A stretch of DNA of 64,000 nt from assembly GCA_015178975.1 (NCBI GenBank), contig WHVD01000024.1, forward strand, positions 620,001 to 684,000, written 5' to 3'. Below are positions 21,561 through 34,780 of this stretch, piece after piece (the first letter of the stretch is position 1; every line of letters begins with the position of its first letter). Source of the DNA: Hysterangium stoloniferum. Lineage: Eukaryota; Basidiomycota; Agaricomycetes; Hysterangiales; Hysterangiaceae. Made by a program: the position numbers and the translations under genes. The notes below the pieces were generated by a model. It had not been told where the DNA came from and did not search any database. It saw only the letters and a program-made list of their open reading frames with translations.

Positions 21561-23429
21561 GGTATTTCAGCCCTCCTGGCGATCCTCCATCATTTGATGG
21601 GTGCTCCGGGCCTCGTGCGATTGTGACCAGTGTGACGACTGGTTGTAGAGAAAGAAGCCAAGCTAAAATAGAGACGATGTCTCCATATTAAATCCACAAT
21701 TCAAAAAGCAGGGGTAAATAAAGAATTTCATCCCCGAGATGTCTGAAAATCGGCTCAAATACCATACACAAGTCACATATCACAGCCGACGGCCTCCCAT
21801 GACTGACATTAACACTAGCGACTTGCCTATCATGGGTCCCAAGGGCACCCATGTCAGATTAAGCGGCATCAAGAAGAATCATTCTAATGCTTAAAACAGG
21901 TGATCCTGATCACACATCGATGCATCGTTTCTCAACCGTCTGGTCTTTCTGCATCTTTTGCCAAATAGAGGTTGTGTAGGGAATCATGGTTTCATTACAT
22001 CCAAAACAATAAAGATAAATACTCTTATTTTTGTCCATAAATAATTCAGAATTATCATCATTCCGCTGATGTCAAAATGAAAACAAAATAGTTTACCGAT
22101 TTGTACTTTGACCAAGCTCAGTGGGCTGATGCCTGATTTAACCCATGTATACCCAAACTATCATCAAACCTATCATGTCAGAAGGTGATTCACTGACTGA
22201 CACATTTATTAGTACAAGTACTTCATTACAAGCTTATTGAAGCATTGTAGTTTGTGTATTGACATTAAGCCAACCCATACTTTCTTTTTAATACATAATA
22301 AATAGAATTTTATAGCTTGATCTATCTTAAGAAAACGCGTCAGGCTGTGTGGGACACTTGACAATCACTATTCATCACCTAATAAATATCCATACAAACA
22401 AACTGCCCAGCATTGCTTGATCTTTCAAGTTTGGATGCATGGTTCCTAATGCTATTGATTGATATTTTTGGCGCTCTAATATTGCCCATTGGTATAGCCT
22501 TGTTCCTTACCACCCCAGGTTTACTCTGCACTACCACCAAATCCAAGCACTTGGGAATAAAATCGACACTTCTACAACGACATGAAGCCCCTTGGTTTCA
22601 TCAAACCTATTGTGGTCTGGAGTGGGATCACTCTGATGGCCATGATACTCCTATCAATGTTCTTGTGTTAGTATGTGTATCTGCCCTTCTTTCTCACATT
22701 GCACCATACTCATATTACTTCCACAGCACCAATGTCAACACCGCCTCCCAACGAATATTATCAATGATCCTTCACCACTGCATCTCGTATACGCAGTTCA
22801 AGGTGTTGGATATACTGACAGATATGTCCATCTTACTTGGCTACCAGCTCCCGTGTTTCAACCGAGGTTTCAGTCTCTTTGCAGCTGCCGTCACAGGATT
22901 CAAGCTATTGGCAAACATCAAGTTGAACCTGGAGCAGGCTGCAAGATTGTTTGGTTTGCTACAACGATGTGTGAGTGGCAGTGGCTATTATTTGTTGCCT
23001 GTGATGTTTTCACTTACCGGTTGCGTTCCCGTTAGATTGCATCCATTCTCAAAAGGCAGCCTTGCGATGGTATTGATGAGCAAGCCATTCAAAGGCGGAC
23101 CCAGCAGCGTCGCGCACCTCCCACATGCGCTGCGTGTACACATCAAGGAGACGATCTGTCGTGAGCTCAAGCAACGGTCAGTGTTATATGCAGCGATGAA
23201 TAGTGAGATACTTGACAATAATTTTCATAGACAGGCTGTGGTGATCGGCAATGCGTGTATTGCCTTGATATACATCGCTCTGGTATTCACACTGTTTGGT
23301 GCCATCGTGTACGTCCTACACTCTCGTCTTCAAAACACACATGTCAGACCTGAGTGTGCGGCTGATCGTGCACCGGCGGTGGATGACGGGAATGTTGAGG
23401 TCTTCGACCCGGCTGATCACCCACCCTTA
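21561..23429 (+). repeat. Inverted duplication, arm 2 (right part)
   Basis: This is the reverse complement of about 5,278-7,161. It covers the spacer 21,561-22,400 and gamma-2, and ends at 23,429 where Gypsy integrase sequence (minus strand) begins. Confidence 0.8.
22582..23429 (+). pseudogene. gamma-2: 3'-truncated paralogue of gamma-1
   Basis: The start matches gamma-1 (MKPLGFIKP and a hydrophobic run ITLMAMILLSMFL). It continues TNVNTASQRIL, GYQLPCFNRGF, a segment NIKLNLEQAARL, then MSKPFKGGPSSV and the second membrane segment (GNACIALIYIALVFTLF). A GTGAGT...CCGTTAG intron of about 70 nt lies near 22,970-23,036, although the exon frame also reads through it. Unlike gamma-1 there is no stop after CFN. 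The gene is cut at 23,429 by a Gypsy element, so the repeated exon array is missing. Confidence 0.55.
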
Positions 23430-26400
23430 GTAAACAGTGAGTCTCTGTCACTTATAATCCTTACCAGTAATCCATGCAACTTATAAACATGTTCAAATAC
23501 TACTTCTGCCATGTGACTAGCAGTATAGTTGGTATGTGTGGGCACCAAATTGACCATACATGTTAAATGGACAATTATAATTCAAATGCTGTCAAACTCC
23601 CCAAGGTGATTTTTGGACACTGGCAATGGACCAATGAAATCAATGCCAATTGCCTCCCATGGCTGTGAAGGCACTTCCAAACTGCGGAGGAAGCCCTGCA
23701 ATTTCTGTGTCTCTGATTTTGATGTGGCACAAAGACTACATGAGTTTCAGAACAACTCAACATCCTTCGTCATTGATGGCCACCACACCGTGGATCACAA
23801 ATATGTGGCAGTTTTCCATGCCCCTAAATGGGCCAAAATTGAATGTGCCTGTGAGATTTCCATTTCTCGCATGCGTCTGTTGCCCACAGTAAGGTCAGGT
23901 ATACAAACGAGTTTGGTCCTGGCCATATTGAAGAACAAAAGGCTGTCCTGCAACTCAAAACCTTTATACTCCTCTAGTGTGACCAGTATTTTTGAAAAGA
24001 AGTGGTTAGTACCATACCTTCCCTGAAATATGTTGGGAATGTCCAGCCCTGGATTAGTGTCTGAAACAATATCTGCTAGAAAAAGATTGGACAGCAATCC
24101 TTCTTGTGACTGATGCCTCTCACCCTCCATTGTCGCCAATGGTCGATCAGTTTCTGCAGAAAGTCTGGGCCCTTCGGAACAGGTGTACTGACCCTTATCT
24201 CCTGCATTGGATCCTCTGGGGAACGACTGCAGGCACCTTCCATGGCGAGATCCATGGTACTTCCTCCTGGTGTCACGTGACATTGTGTATGATGGACGCA
24301 GATGATTGTCCCACCTACGTGACCACCTTGTTGGTTCATTGGCCACCAATACAGATACAGTAGACCCTGTATACAAGGGTGTTGATACACCAATGCCCCA
24401 TACCCTCGGAACTGACTTCGCTCCCTTCTCATCATCATCCAGACATGGGGCATCAGTTACATACTCTGATTCTGCCCACACAATCCCCAACAGCTCATTA
24501 CTGTATATATGCAATAGCACATCGGCAAGTGTATTCGACTCCCCAGTGATAAAGTGAATATCGAAGTCAAACTCATTCAAAAGGTCCAGCCAACGTGTCT
24601 GCCTTGGAGATAGGCTCTTCTGTGTAAGGATATACTTTATACCTTTATGGTCAGTACACACTCTAAATTTGACTCCTAGTAACTGAGGACGAAACCGCTT
24701 CAAGGACTTGACAATTGCCAACAACTCTTGCTCATGCACAGGATAGTTCTGCTGAGCCAAGTTGAACTTCCCGGACCAGAAGGATACAAGTCCTTTACAT
24801 ATATCCTCTAACAAATAACCTGATTTACCATTATATATATTTAAGGCCTGTCCATCTTAGGTTCTCACAGATACTAGTTGTTACAACCCATGCACTCGGC
24901 ACACTGTCAGACCAACTGTTGGTATCCCGACTAACCCCATTAAGCACCTTCATTGTTCCTGATTGGTATTTCTGTCTGCCCCTTATCCTATACAACCAGT
25001 TTATGCCTTTTCCACCCCCGTAGTAGTCTATGTCCAGATTTATAATGTTCTGTCTATCGGTCTCCATTTTTGCACCACTCTATATGTAGTTCCATCTTCT
25101 CCATTAGGACTTTCCTTTGTTCTGTTTTCATTCAGATAAGTGCCATATTTCCATATAGGAGGGTGTTTATAATTACTATAATCTCAAATATTTACTAATA
25201 AAAGTCTTATTTTTACAAAATTCCATCTTTAAATAGTGATATCTATTCTGAAACAATTGTATCATCAAAAAACAACCATCAGAAATAGTTCTCCATATTA
25301 CATCTTATACAACCCATAATTATTTAACAAATTCCATTGTATATAATTTCCTTCCTTTTACAGATGCCTACTAATACTTTTATTAGTACTTTGTTTATTA
25401 AAAGTTGTAATGTAGTTATTTCCTTGTAAAATATGTAAAATATTATTGGAAAATTTTCATACCACAGTTGTCTTTACTGCCACTGTACTTACATTGTCAC
25501 CTTGACTCAAAATACTGCTGGTGCCAGTTAAGCATGCATCTGTAACCAGGTTGATAGTTGGGTGACCTGGTGAGTAGTTCAAAGCAATCTGATACTGATG
25601 ATGAGTGTGAACGATATGCTTGACATCCTCAAAAGCATGTTGTTCGGTTGCACCCCATTGCCATGCCTTGTTGACACTGGTAAGTGTGGCCAGATTGGCC
25701 ATGGGAATTTGAATGCCCTTGCAGTTATTAGCCAGATAGCCAACTGCCCCCAGAAAACCAGCCAAGAGGGCCTTATTTGTAGGTACCCTCCAGTTGGCTA
25801 CCATATCTACCTTATGTGGGTCCATCTTTATTCCTTTATCATTTATCACATGCCCTAATATGTTCAGTTCTGAGGTGAACAAATGCATCTTGTTGACTGC
25901 TAGGTATAGTTTCTCCCGATGGAGCACCTTGAAGATGGTTTGGAGGTGCTTTACGTGATCTTCAATGGAATCCGAATATACCACGATGTCATCAAGGTAT
26001 ACATCCATAAACACCCCAATGTATGATGCAAAAATATGGTTCATGAGAGTCTGATATGTGGATGGTCTATTGCAGTCACCAATCTGTAACGTCAAACTTT
26101 CCATGGTCCCATCAGGGGAAGTGAACAATGTGTGGTGAACATGCTCAGGTACCACTCGGATTTGCTTGTATGCATCTTTGCCGTCAATGAGGCTATGGTA
26201 CTTATGACACACAATGTTCCACAGGATGGCCTCAATATCCAGCAAGGGTGTCGCTAACTTATAGGGATTGGCATTCCATTCATGCTTGTCGACCACTGTG
26301 CGTATCTGTAAAGTTCCGTCAGCCTTTGGTGGTTTAGGGATGATAAGCATTGGACATGCATTTGTACCCATCACTACCCTCCACCGACCATTTCGTAAGT

Positions 26401-29345
26401 AGGCATTCTTCTTGTCCTGCCACAGCTGACGCATAGCTTCAGGTCATTTGGATGGTCGCCATGAGTATACTTTTGCCTCATCGATCAGCAGAATACTATG
26501 GTTGACTGCCCACAAGGGGGGTAGTCGTGTGGATGCTGTATCAGGGTCCAGATCAGCTGCTTCAGCCCACAAGTCAGCCCTTAACCTTTCCAACTCATCT
26601 TCAAAAATTTCCACCACTGCTGAGTGTAGTACTGCTACAGTGTTCCCTTTGAGGGGAAGTGGTAGGTTTGACCCAATATTAACTCATGTAGGATTCAACC
26701 CAAGCATAACTCAGTGTTGAAAAATAAATGGAGTTCCTAATATCAGGTCATAGGAATTAAGGTTAACCACATCAAAATGGTGAGAGCAATTTATACCCTG
26801 ATAAGTACACTTAGCCATTGCGGAAAATTTGATTTTTGACCATGATCCATGTACAGCCAACTGAAGGGTCAGTGGTTTTACCAGTGGTTCTTTAATGACC
26901 TGCAGCTGATCAACCAAGGCCATTGACATAAAATCTGCCAGTGACCAGCTATCAATTAGAGCCTTCACTGGTCAACCATTAATGAAGTCTTCAATGACAA
27001 CTGGTTTTGGCAACCAGCGAGTAAAATCCTTGGGTTGCATTGAGGTATGCTTGACTGTTTTGAGACCTCCATAGCGCAATTGATCATGTTTTTTTTCAGC
27101 TGGCTTCCCCTTAGGGATATGGACAGCATTTACAAAAATGTTAGCCTCAGACAAATCCCCCGTGGTTGCCTGGTGAGCTAGTATCTGAGGAATGCTCCAC
27201 TCCTCACGTTGTAGGTGGTCTGGAGTCACTATGTACTTAACAGCCAACTCCCAATCATGAATCTCATATCGTCCAGCAGTACAACAGACTCAGAACCACT
27301 GTCTTTCTACACCATAGACATCTCGACAGATACTCATCGTATAATATACGCGGAAGCGAAGCTCCAACAACTGGCACATAGCATCTCGACAGTATCTTCT
27401 AAAGGCGGGCATATCGCGGGAGAACCCAGGTATGTGTTCCTCATATACTGCCTGTATTTTATCTTCAAAGTCCTCATCAAGCCTTACAACTGACCAAGGC
27501 ATAAATAATGGGAGGTCAGTATTGGCCTCATCCCAGATACGGAGTCCTTCTTCTTCTGTATAAACCCTAAAGCACATATCAGGGGAAATGCCTTCCTGCA
27601 ATGCTTCTTCTGGCAGGAAGTACTCCTTCAAAGCCCCCAGAAGCTGTTGTCCTGATGCCTGCTCCCCTAAACTTGGTGAGTCATCATCCTCAGGTAATGC
27701 TTCCTGCTCTGTTGATCCTTCCAAGATTATAGCAGCACTAACCACTTGTGAAATGGCCCAGTCACCGTGGAAGAGGGCTGGTTTGATGATCGCCATGTAT
27801 AATTGGGGTTGAAGGCAGTCAATAATCTCGTATGTCCAGTATGACTGATCAAACAATACCTGAAAATGCTCAGTGTGTCATATTCCAGCTGCAACTGAAT
27901 CAGAATTTCGAGAAGTGCACACAGCAACGCTGCTGTATAATTGATGCAACCTTAGCTCGGTCAGGGCTTTGAGCAGTGAGCCGTTTCGCAGCCCATTGCT
28001 CATTATCTACTATACTTTGGGCCACTCGATACCCAGGCTCCCTACAATCTCTCTTTCCAATTCGCAGGAGAGTTCCGGGTAACACATTATCCTTCACCAG
28101 AAGAGCCACAAGTGAATAGGTAACCTCAAACCGTGTCAACGGATTATGTCCCTCAGCTATGGCTGTGTCTGGCCCGAAGAATTCGGTAATTGACTTCTGC
28201 AGCCAGGCAGCATAAATGTGATCGTGCAAAGTATCAAATTCCTGCTGGACCTCCGCGGTGCTCATTCCGAAGGAGGCCATTCGAAGAGGTATGTCAACCT
28301 GCTCCTTCTTCTTTTCCAATTTGGCAAGTCGTTGCACCCTCACAGACCCAGCTGACACATGGTTTCCCCATTTTGGAGCAGGCACAACCTTCCCCTGAGG
28401 GCAATTTCAGGCTTCATGTCCTTCTTTCTTACACATGAAACACCTCCCCTCTGCCTGAAACTGGTTCATTTCCATTCGACTGAGTTTTTGCTGCTGCACT
28501 TTTGTCGTGGTTCCTGTTACACCTGACCCTGAGGAAGTGGTAGGATGAAAAGTATTTCACATACTGTCAGTCTGACCTGCTGTCTTTTTGGCCTGCTCAT
28601 TCTGTCATCGCCAGGATCGGGTTGATCCAGTCGAAGGGGTCTCTCATCGTCCTTTCTCTGCCTGACGAAATTCCTGAGCAGCTTCAAATCATGTTGCTGT
28701 TTTGATGAGTCGCTTCCACGAGGTATTGTCTGGATTTAAACCATTATCTAACCACTTTTCTTTGATATAGTGGTGCGCCCCATCCCACACAATTTGTTTA
28801 AGCTGACCCTCTTGCATATCAGGGAAACACATAGCACTGTTCTCCACATCTCATGCAAAATCACAGAAACAATTTCCACCCTGCCGGGCTGAGGTCAATC
28901 GTTTCCACAACCTCAGCTTATAATCTGCAGGAAAACAATAATCAAAAAGTCTGTCATAAATGGCTTTTAGTGTCCATTGTTTCCGGCTCAAGGCCACATG
29001 TTTCATATAGAATGTGCTGGCCTTGCCATCCAAGAAGTAAATTATTGACTTCACAGCCCATTTCCGATCTAACCCATTGATTTCTGTCCACAGATCATAG
29101 GCGTATACAAAGGCTTCCAGGACATCAAGGTCAGCCATGCCGGTGTACACCACAGCTTGCTTTGTCTTGACTCCCACTAAAAGTTTCTTAGTCCACTTGG
29201 CGTCAGCTGTGGACTGCTTGCGTCTTTCGGATTTTATCCGTTGAGAACTGGGTGAGTTTTTCTTTGTATTCTTCTTCTGGCCTGCTTTCGATGGGCCTCC
29301 AATATTGTCCTCTGACTCTGACCCAGAATTAGGTGAGTCTGCACT
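23430..29345 (-). mobile_element. Ty3/Gypsy element G1, 3' portion (rest at 47,244-48,400)
   Basis: Parts on the minus strand: Gag and zinc-knuckle region (26,972-29,345), aspartic protease (26,711-26,968, with ALIDSWSLADF and a LILGTPF motif), reverse transcriptase (25,457-26,434, with YLDDIVVYS), RNase H (about 24,560-24,785, CTDHKGIKYIL) and integrase (23,430-24,100, HSILAHLG and IGIDFIGPLP). It ends abruptly at 23,430 within the integrase next to gamma-2, so no 3' LTR is seen. A foreign AT-rich segment lies between RT and RNase H, and a chromovirus interrupts Gag at 29,346. It has many breaks and is an old copy. Confidence 0.8.
24786..25456. other. AT-rich foreign insert inside Gypsy G1
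   Basis: About 670 bp of strikingly AT-rich DNA lies between the RT and RNase H parts of G1, whose own sequence is much less AT-rich. The minus strand holds a 78-codon open frame (METDRQNIINLDIDYYGG..., 24,831-25,067) and, just upstream in another frame, an open stretch reading HPPIWKYGTYLNENRTKES. Base composition and asparagine/isoleucine/tyrosine-rich coding resemble fungal mitochondrial intron or plasmid DNA, but no group I/II core or LAGLIDADG motif is seen. A nuclear AT-rich transposon is an alternative. Confidence 0.45.
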
Positions 29346-31000
29346 TGTTACGACCGGACAATCCCGCCGGACTCTGGGCACTAACCCATATGCCCCCACA
29401 CGCTACAAGCACCAATCGTCTGTTTATAGGATTTCCCGCCCGGACTCCGTTATGTCAAGACTAGTTAAGTTCACCTCATTAAGACACATATCAGTCACCG
29501 GACTCCATCTCTGTCTATATCCATCTTCGTCCCACGCATCAGTCACCAGACTCTGCTCAGAATCCTGTCACCGCTCTAATCGAGCCCCATTCCCATTTTA
29601 GTCAAATGACCTGTCACGATTTAGGACTCTGCTCCCACTTGTTAGGATACACACTCAGGCCGGGTTTCCGGAGAAACCCGCGGGATATCCAGTAGGCCTT
29701 GGCTTCAGCTTATAGGCTGCGCCCTCGCTAGATCATGTTGTCCAATTTCAGACAGGCGGACGGGAATCCCGGGGAGTCCGGGCAGGGGTTCGTGGGTCGT
29801 GAGTCGTAGGTCGTGAGTCGAGAGTCGTGAATCGAGATAGTCGAGAGAGATAGATGCGCCGGAGCCCGTGGGCTCCGACTAGTGCGAGCGGTCTGATAAG
29901 AGTAGGGTTTTAGAGAGGAAAATGTATTAGATTACTGGGGGGAATCTAAGCTAATTTTCTGACTGGATTGTATGTACAACATCTGCCAGTTTATATAGAC
30001 CGTGGAATGCATGACATACCGAATCCAGTAATAATGAGACGAAACGAGCAAAACATAGAACGGGAATAGTAAACACCAAATTGGTGTTAGGAACGGGACG
30101 GAACGGAGCGGAGTCCGAATCGTGACAAAGCATAACCCATAACGGGAAATGGAGCGGGAGCGGAGTCCTAAATCGTGACAGGTCATTTGACTAAAACAGG
30201 AACGGGGCTCGATTAGAGCGGTGACGGGATTCTAAGCGGGTCCGGTGACTGATGCGTGGGACGAAGACGGACATAGACAGAGACGGGGTCCGGGGGAAGT
30301 CCGGTGACTGATATGTGTCTTAATGAGGTCGAACGTAACGAGTCTTGACGTAACGGAGTCCGGGCGGGAAATCCTATAAACAGACGATTGGTGCTTGTAG
30401 CGCGTGGGGGCGTACGAGTTAGTGCCCGGAGTCCGGCGGGATTTGTCCGGTCGTAACACCACTCCATTTCCCGTTATGGGTTATGCTTTGTCACATTTCG
30501 GACTCTGCTCCATTCCATTCCGTTCCATTCCTAACACCAATTTGGTATTTACTATTCCCATTTCATGTTTTGTTAGTTTCGTTTTGCCATTACTGGATTT
30601 GGTATGTCATTTACTCCATTGTCTATATAAACTGGCAGATGTTGTACATACAATCCAGTCAGAAAATTAGCTTAGATTCCCCCCAGTAATCTAATAACAT
30701 TTTCCACTCTAAAACCTTACTTGATTCACATTGCTCGCACTAGTCGGAGCCCACGGGCTCCAGCGCATCGATCTCTCAACTATCTCGACTTACGATCCAC
30801 GACCTCCAACTTACAACCCACGACCCCCGACTTATATCCTACGACCCACGACCCCCGCCTGGGCTCCCCGGGATTCCCGTCCACCTGTCTGAAATTGGAC
30901 AACACGATCTAGCGAGGGCGCAGCCTATAAGCTGAAGCCAAGTCCTACCAGATATCCCACGGGTTTCTCCAGAAACCCGGCCTGTGTGTGTATCCTAACA
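29346..31000 (+). repeat. Chromovirus 5' LTR split by a nested LTR
   Basis: 29,346-29,639 plus 30,459-31,000 together correspond to the 3' LTR at 46,411-47,243. The split is caused by the solo LTR below. Confidence 0.85.
29640..30458 (-). mobile_element. Solo LTR nested in an LTR of the same family
   Basis: A complete 819-bp LTR in opposite orientation (reads TGTTAGGATACAC...GTCGTAACA on the plus strand), flanked by CCACT at 29,635-29,639 and 30,459-30,463. The duplication is perfect, so it arrived as an element and later collapsed to a solo LTR. Confidence 0.9.
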
Positions 31001-31792
31001 ACTACATCGTCCAATTCAATAATCTCGCAGCTCATTGTCAGTGGGGCAATCCCACTCTCCGCCACCAATTCTACGCCAGTCTGCCATCCCACCTTAAAGA
31101 CGAAGTCTCGAAAGGAGAAGATGGCAAGCCAAAAAACCTGTCCCATATGCACCTCAAAGCTCAAAACGCGGATGCATGTTATTGGGAACATTGTGTGGAA
31201 GTTGCCCGTGAGACCTCCGTGGACAAAGTAAACAAGTCCAAGGACAATAAAAACAATAACAATAATTCATCAACCAGCAACCAGAACTCCACGCAATCCG
31301 ACAAGAAGAACAATAAAAAGTCTTCAAACAACAACAACAATAAGGACAATAAGGACAACAACAAGGGTCAACAGTCCAGCAAGCAAGCCAGAAAACCCGA
31401 CCTCTCAGGCAAACTCGGACCCGATGGCAAATTGACTCCACAGGAAAGACAATGTCGTATGGACAACAACCTCTGTCTCTTGTGCGGGAAACCCGGTCAT
31501 TGAGTCCCGGAATGTCCACTGGCAAAAGCAAACTCTTCAAAGGGTCAATCAGCCAAAGCCTCCACGGAAACCCCGTCAAAGGACAAACCGGCTGCCGATT
31601 CGAAAAAAGAGTAAGCAACCCCATGGACTCCGCGCGGGTTAGGGGTTGCGTTGCCTCTCCGTGCATTCAAGAGTTCACTCACCTCAACGCATCCACTCTT
31701 TCACATTCTGATTCATTTTTCGTTAAACTTATGTCTAATATGATTCTGAAATTCGTTTTTTCAGCTCTTATAGATTCCGGCTCGACTCACTA
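31001..31792 (+). mobile_element. Chromovirus Gag part
   Basis: It encodes a capsid-like segment (YIVQFNNLAAHCQWG, LRHQFYASLPSHLKDE), a long Lys/Asn linker and a CCHC knuckle beginning CLLCGKPGH, then the first protease residues (LIDSGSTH). This is the standard Ty3/Gypsy order. It belongs to the element at 29,346-47,243. Confidence 0.8.
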
Positions 31793-32757
31793 AAAGTGGT
31801 TTTCCATTCGTCACCCGCGGCAATCCGGACCAAATGATAGGCATGCTTGAGATCTATTTTGGTGTAAATCCGGGCATTCCGTGGAGCATCGAGCAGGTCA
31901 GATATAAGTGGGAGTGGATATTTATCCTTTTTAGTGACAGCATTGAGTCCTCTAAAATCAACACATAGTTGAAGGGATCCATCCTTTTTTCTGACAAACA
32001 GAGCAGGTGCTCCAAAGGGAGACTTTGAGGGTCGGATAAAACCTATGGACAAATGTTCATCCAGGAAATCACGGATTGCGGATAGTTCCGTGGACGAAAG
32101 CGGGTAAATATGTCCTAGGGGTGGCTGGGCGCCATCTTCAAGATCGATTTTTAAGTCGTATTCTCTGTGAGGCGGAAGCCAGTCAGCTTTTCGCTTGCTA
32201 AAAACATCCACAAAGTCATGATATTTCTCCGGGATGCCTTCTAGGTCAGCAGCTTGCTCAGATTCAGATACCGGGGTTGAAAAACATCCAGTTGCTTCAT
32301 CAATTTTTAAGTTGATAGTGAATGCCTGGGAACCATCCATTTTTGAAGCCCTAATAAAACCTGCAGCATTAATCAGAGAAATGGACGGAGGTGCCGTGGG
32401 TTCCGGGGAAGCTATGGGTGCCGTAGGGATCACAGGAGTCCTCAAGACTGCAGGTACCAGGAAGGCCATGGGTGCCGTGGAGGCCGAGACAGGCGCAGTT
32501 TCCTCGGCTGCTGTGGGAGTCCGGCATGTCATACTGTTAGCTATCCAGTCAATCAACGGATTGTAGCGGGTAAGCCAGTTATGTCCTAGGACCACCGAGC
32601 AACTTGAGTCTAACTGGGTCACATAGAAAGTGACCAATTGAGATCTTCCACAAGGGAAATTGATGGGTAAATCACAAGCTTGGGTAACAACCAAATTACT
32701 TGTGCCATCGAAGAGGTGGAGTGCGACGGGATTTATTGAATAAGTTGACAAAGAATT
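31793..32757 (-). mobile_element. Chromovirus protease/RT-fingers part, inverted
   Basis: On the minus strand: a protease core (SVVLGHNWLTRYNPLIDW), a Pro/Ala linker, then the RT start (HREYDLKIDLEDGA, SPFGAPALFVRKKDG, LCVDFRGLNAVTKKD). This part is in opposite orientation to the Gag and RT-palm parts that flank it in the element, so a segment has been inverted. Confidence 0.8.
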
Positions 32758-33249
32758 TTTTTACGTGAATTTTGTATCTAAAAAACAATGAGAAAAGGTT
32801 TGCATATATGCAATTTCCCTTAATGGTAGTCACACAACACCTTGCCTGTTCGCATCGGCATTTCATGTCACAAAATTAAGGTAACAGTGTAACAAAGGGG
32901 CGTTGATGAAGAGGGACATTCCTGAGCCTGCCCTGGAATGGCTTCCTGGAACAGAATGCACGTGGAGAAAATAAAATTGCTTAATGGGGCACTTAGCTTG
33001 AGGTATCTGAGAGAGGTCTGAGTGGAACATGTATTAATTATGAGATCCGACGGATAGATATCTGAGAGCATTCGATTATAGGTACTTTCGGAACGGTGAT
33101 CATGAGAGAAGCGGAAGAAGAATTGCCGCGGATTGAACCTATATCCATAATGTATACTCTAATCTACGATCTGGTTTGGTAAATGTGATTGACATCCCTA
33201 TTTCTAGAAAATTCTCATGTCCGATAACCTTCTGAATACGGGCGCGACT
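32758..33249. other. No recognised gene
   Basis: Moderately AT-rich sequence between the inverted chromovirus part and the small gene. No repeat partner elsewhere in the window was noticed. Confidence 0.3.
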
Positions 33250-33568
33250 CGAAAGGACGTGCCGTTGTGTCATAAAGAGAGGCAACGGTAGGACACTTGA
33301 AGAGAATGGGGTGAAAATGCTGACATTGGTGTTCCAGACGACTCCTCATAGTCTAATGGGGTTATAGCAAGAGTATAGCGAGGCAGGAAACACCTTACCT
33401 TTCGAATATGAGCGCATCTCACATGGGTCAAAAGGGGGAGCGAGTATATGCGCTATTGGGTTGAAGTGTGAGAGGATGTAAAGCGCAGTCGGAGTGGATA
33501 GGGTGGTGGGAGGAAGACCGGGGATGGGGATGGAGTGGGAGTGGGAGGCTCGTGTCCTAGAGTTCATG
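33250..33568 (-). CDS. Small two-exon hypothetical gene
   Basis: On the minus strand an ATG at 33,568 opens MNSRTRASHSHSIPIPGLPP and runs about 58 codons to a GTAAGGTG donor. A 45-47 nt intron ends in CATTAG, and exon 2 continues RSRLEHQCQHFHPILFKC and FESRPYSEGYRT to a stop near 33,215-33,230. Intron size and signals suit a basidiomycete gene of about 100 residues. No family recognised; it could be a relic. Confidence 0.35.
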
Positions 33569-33648
33569 TCATTATAGAAAAATAAAACCAAAGAGTAGTG
33601 CAACAATAACCTGATGGGATTACAGTAGAGCGCGTCGAGTTAATCACG

Positions 33649-34780
33649 ATGGTGCCTATCCAAAGCATGAATTTCTTTTATGCCATCTCGTTGAACAAAC
33701 CGAAAGCCCCCAGGAAACTCCTAGAAGGTCCTATGGCCTTGTGGAATGACTTGAGAAGGAGAAGAACGAGGAACATCGTGCGTCTAACCCTCCCAACACT
33801 GTTCCTCCTACCCCTAATTTCTCTCTTAGCTACGTTCTGGGGAAATTGCTTCCAACCCCGACATAGGATCCATGAAAACGAGCAGAAAGTCTCCATCTCG
33901 TTCTTTGACCGATATATCCGTCGACATTTCCATCTTGTCGTCTTCCCAGGACGTCTCAGACGAGTTCCAATTTTGTTCTGACGGTACTACTGCCTTCCTT
34001 GAGCCATTGCCTGAGTTTGACATGATCGAATCATTAAATCTGAGGAGTATTAGAGAGCCATTCACTCTATCAAAGCTTGTTACTTAGGTCAAAGTCGTCC
34101 GCCTTCAAGCCGTCGACTACACCATAATACCTAACAAATGCTATTGGTTCGCGTATGTGCTTATCGTGCCATTCAATCGCACACACATGTCAGAGCTGTT
34201 GTCAAACCTGAGAAGAGGAAGCTGGGTACTTGTTAACTTACTATTTTTCCTTATTGCCAAACGATCCCCATGGGCACACAAGGCCGCAAGCCTGAGGACA
34301 TGTTACAACCATTTGAAAAAGCGTGGATGGCGGGAAACGCAACAATTCGGCAATACAACGAGCACAAATATGTAGTGGTGGTGAGCATTGGGGAACGGTC
34401 TCGAATAATCAAGTACTCATCTCATCATGTATCCAGGAAGCAATAAAGAAGTCCGAAGAGAGAATGAAAGAGACCGAGAGGCTCAGGGAGGAGCAAAAGA
34501 TGGTCAAGGAGGTACATATTGTAATACACTGTTGGATAATCGATGACTTATCCAAGAAGATAGCCAAGAATGAAAGGAAGCATAAGAAGAAGCTTGAAGA
34601 GGTACATTTTGTGAGATATAGTTGGATAACGATGACTTATTCCGGTAGATAGCCGAGAATGAAAGGGAGAAGAAGAGGAGGATCGAAGAGGAATACATCA
34701 CATTTAAAATGGCTTACGAAGAAGAAAGGAATAATAACCAAAGTCATCGAGGATATTCCTGTGCACGCTCTTGTGCGTAG
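33649..34780 (+). CDS. beta-2: multicopy fungal gene with N-terminal TM and coiled-coil tail
   Basis: It opens near 33,649 with a short N-terminal part containing one membrane segment (LTLPTLFLLPLISLLATFW), then an acidic segment (SSSQDVSDEFQFCSDG, LRSIREPFTL), the motif PNKCYWFAYV, and after an intron-like stretch (GTACTTGTTAAC to CACAAG) the block FEKAWMAGNATIRQYNEHKY. The 3' part encodes Glu/Lys/Arg heptad-like coiled coil (EEAIKKSEERMKETERLREE), carried on duplicated short exons separated by GTACAT...AG introns, ending at 34,780 (SCARSCA). It lacks the MITE of beta-1 and reaches further upstream. Exon borders are uncertain, so coding status is not proven. Function unknown. Confidence 0.45.

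Noticed and set aside
24106-24557. Plus-strand open frames in the Gypsy integrase/RNase H region
   Set aside because: They are opposite-strand shadows of the G1 element.
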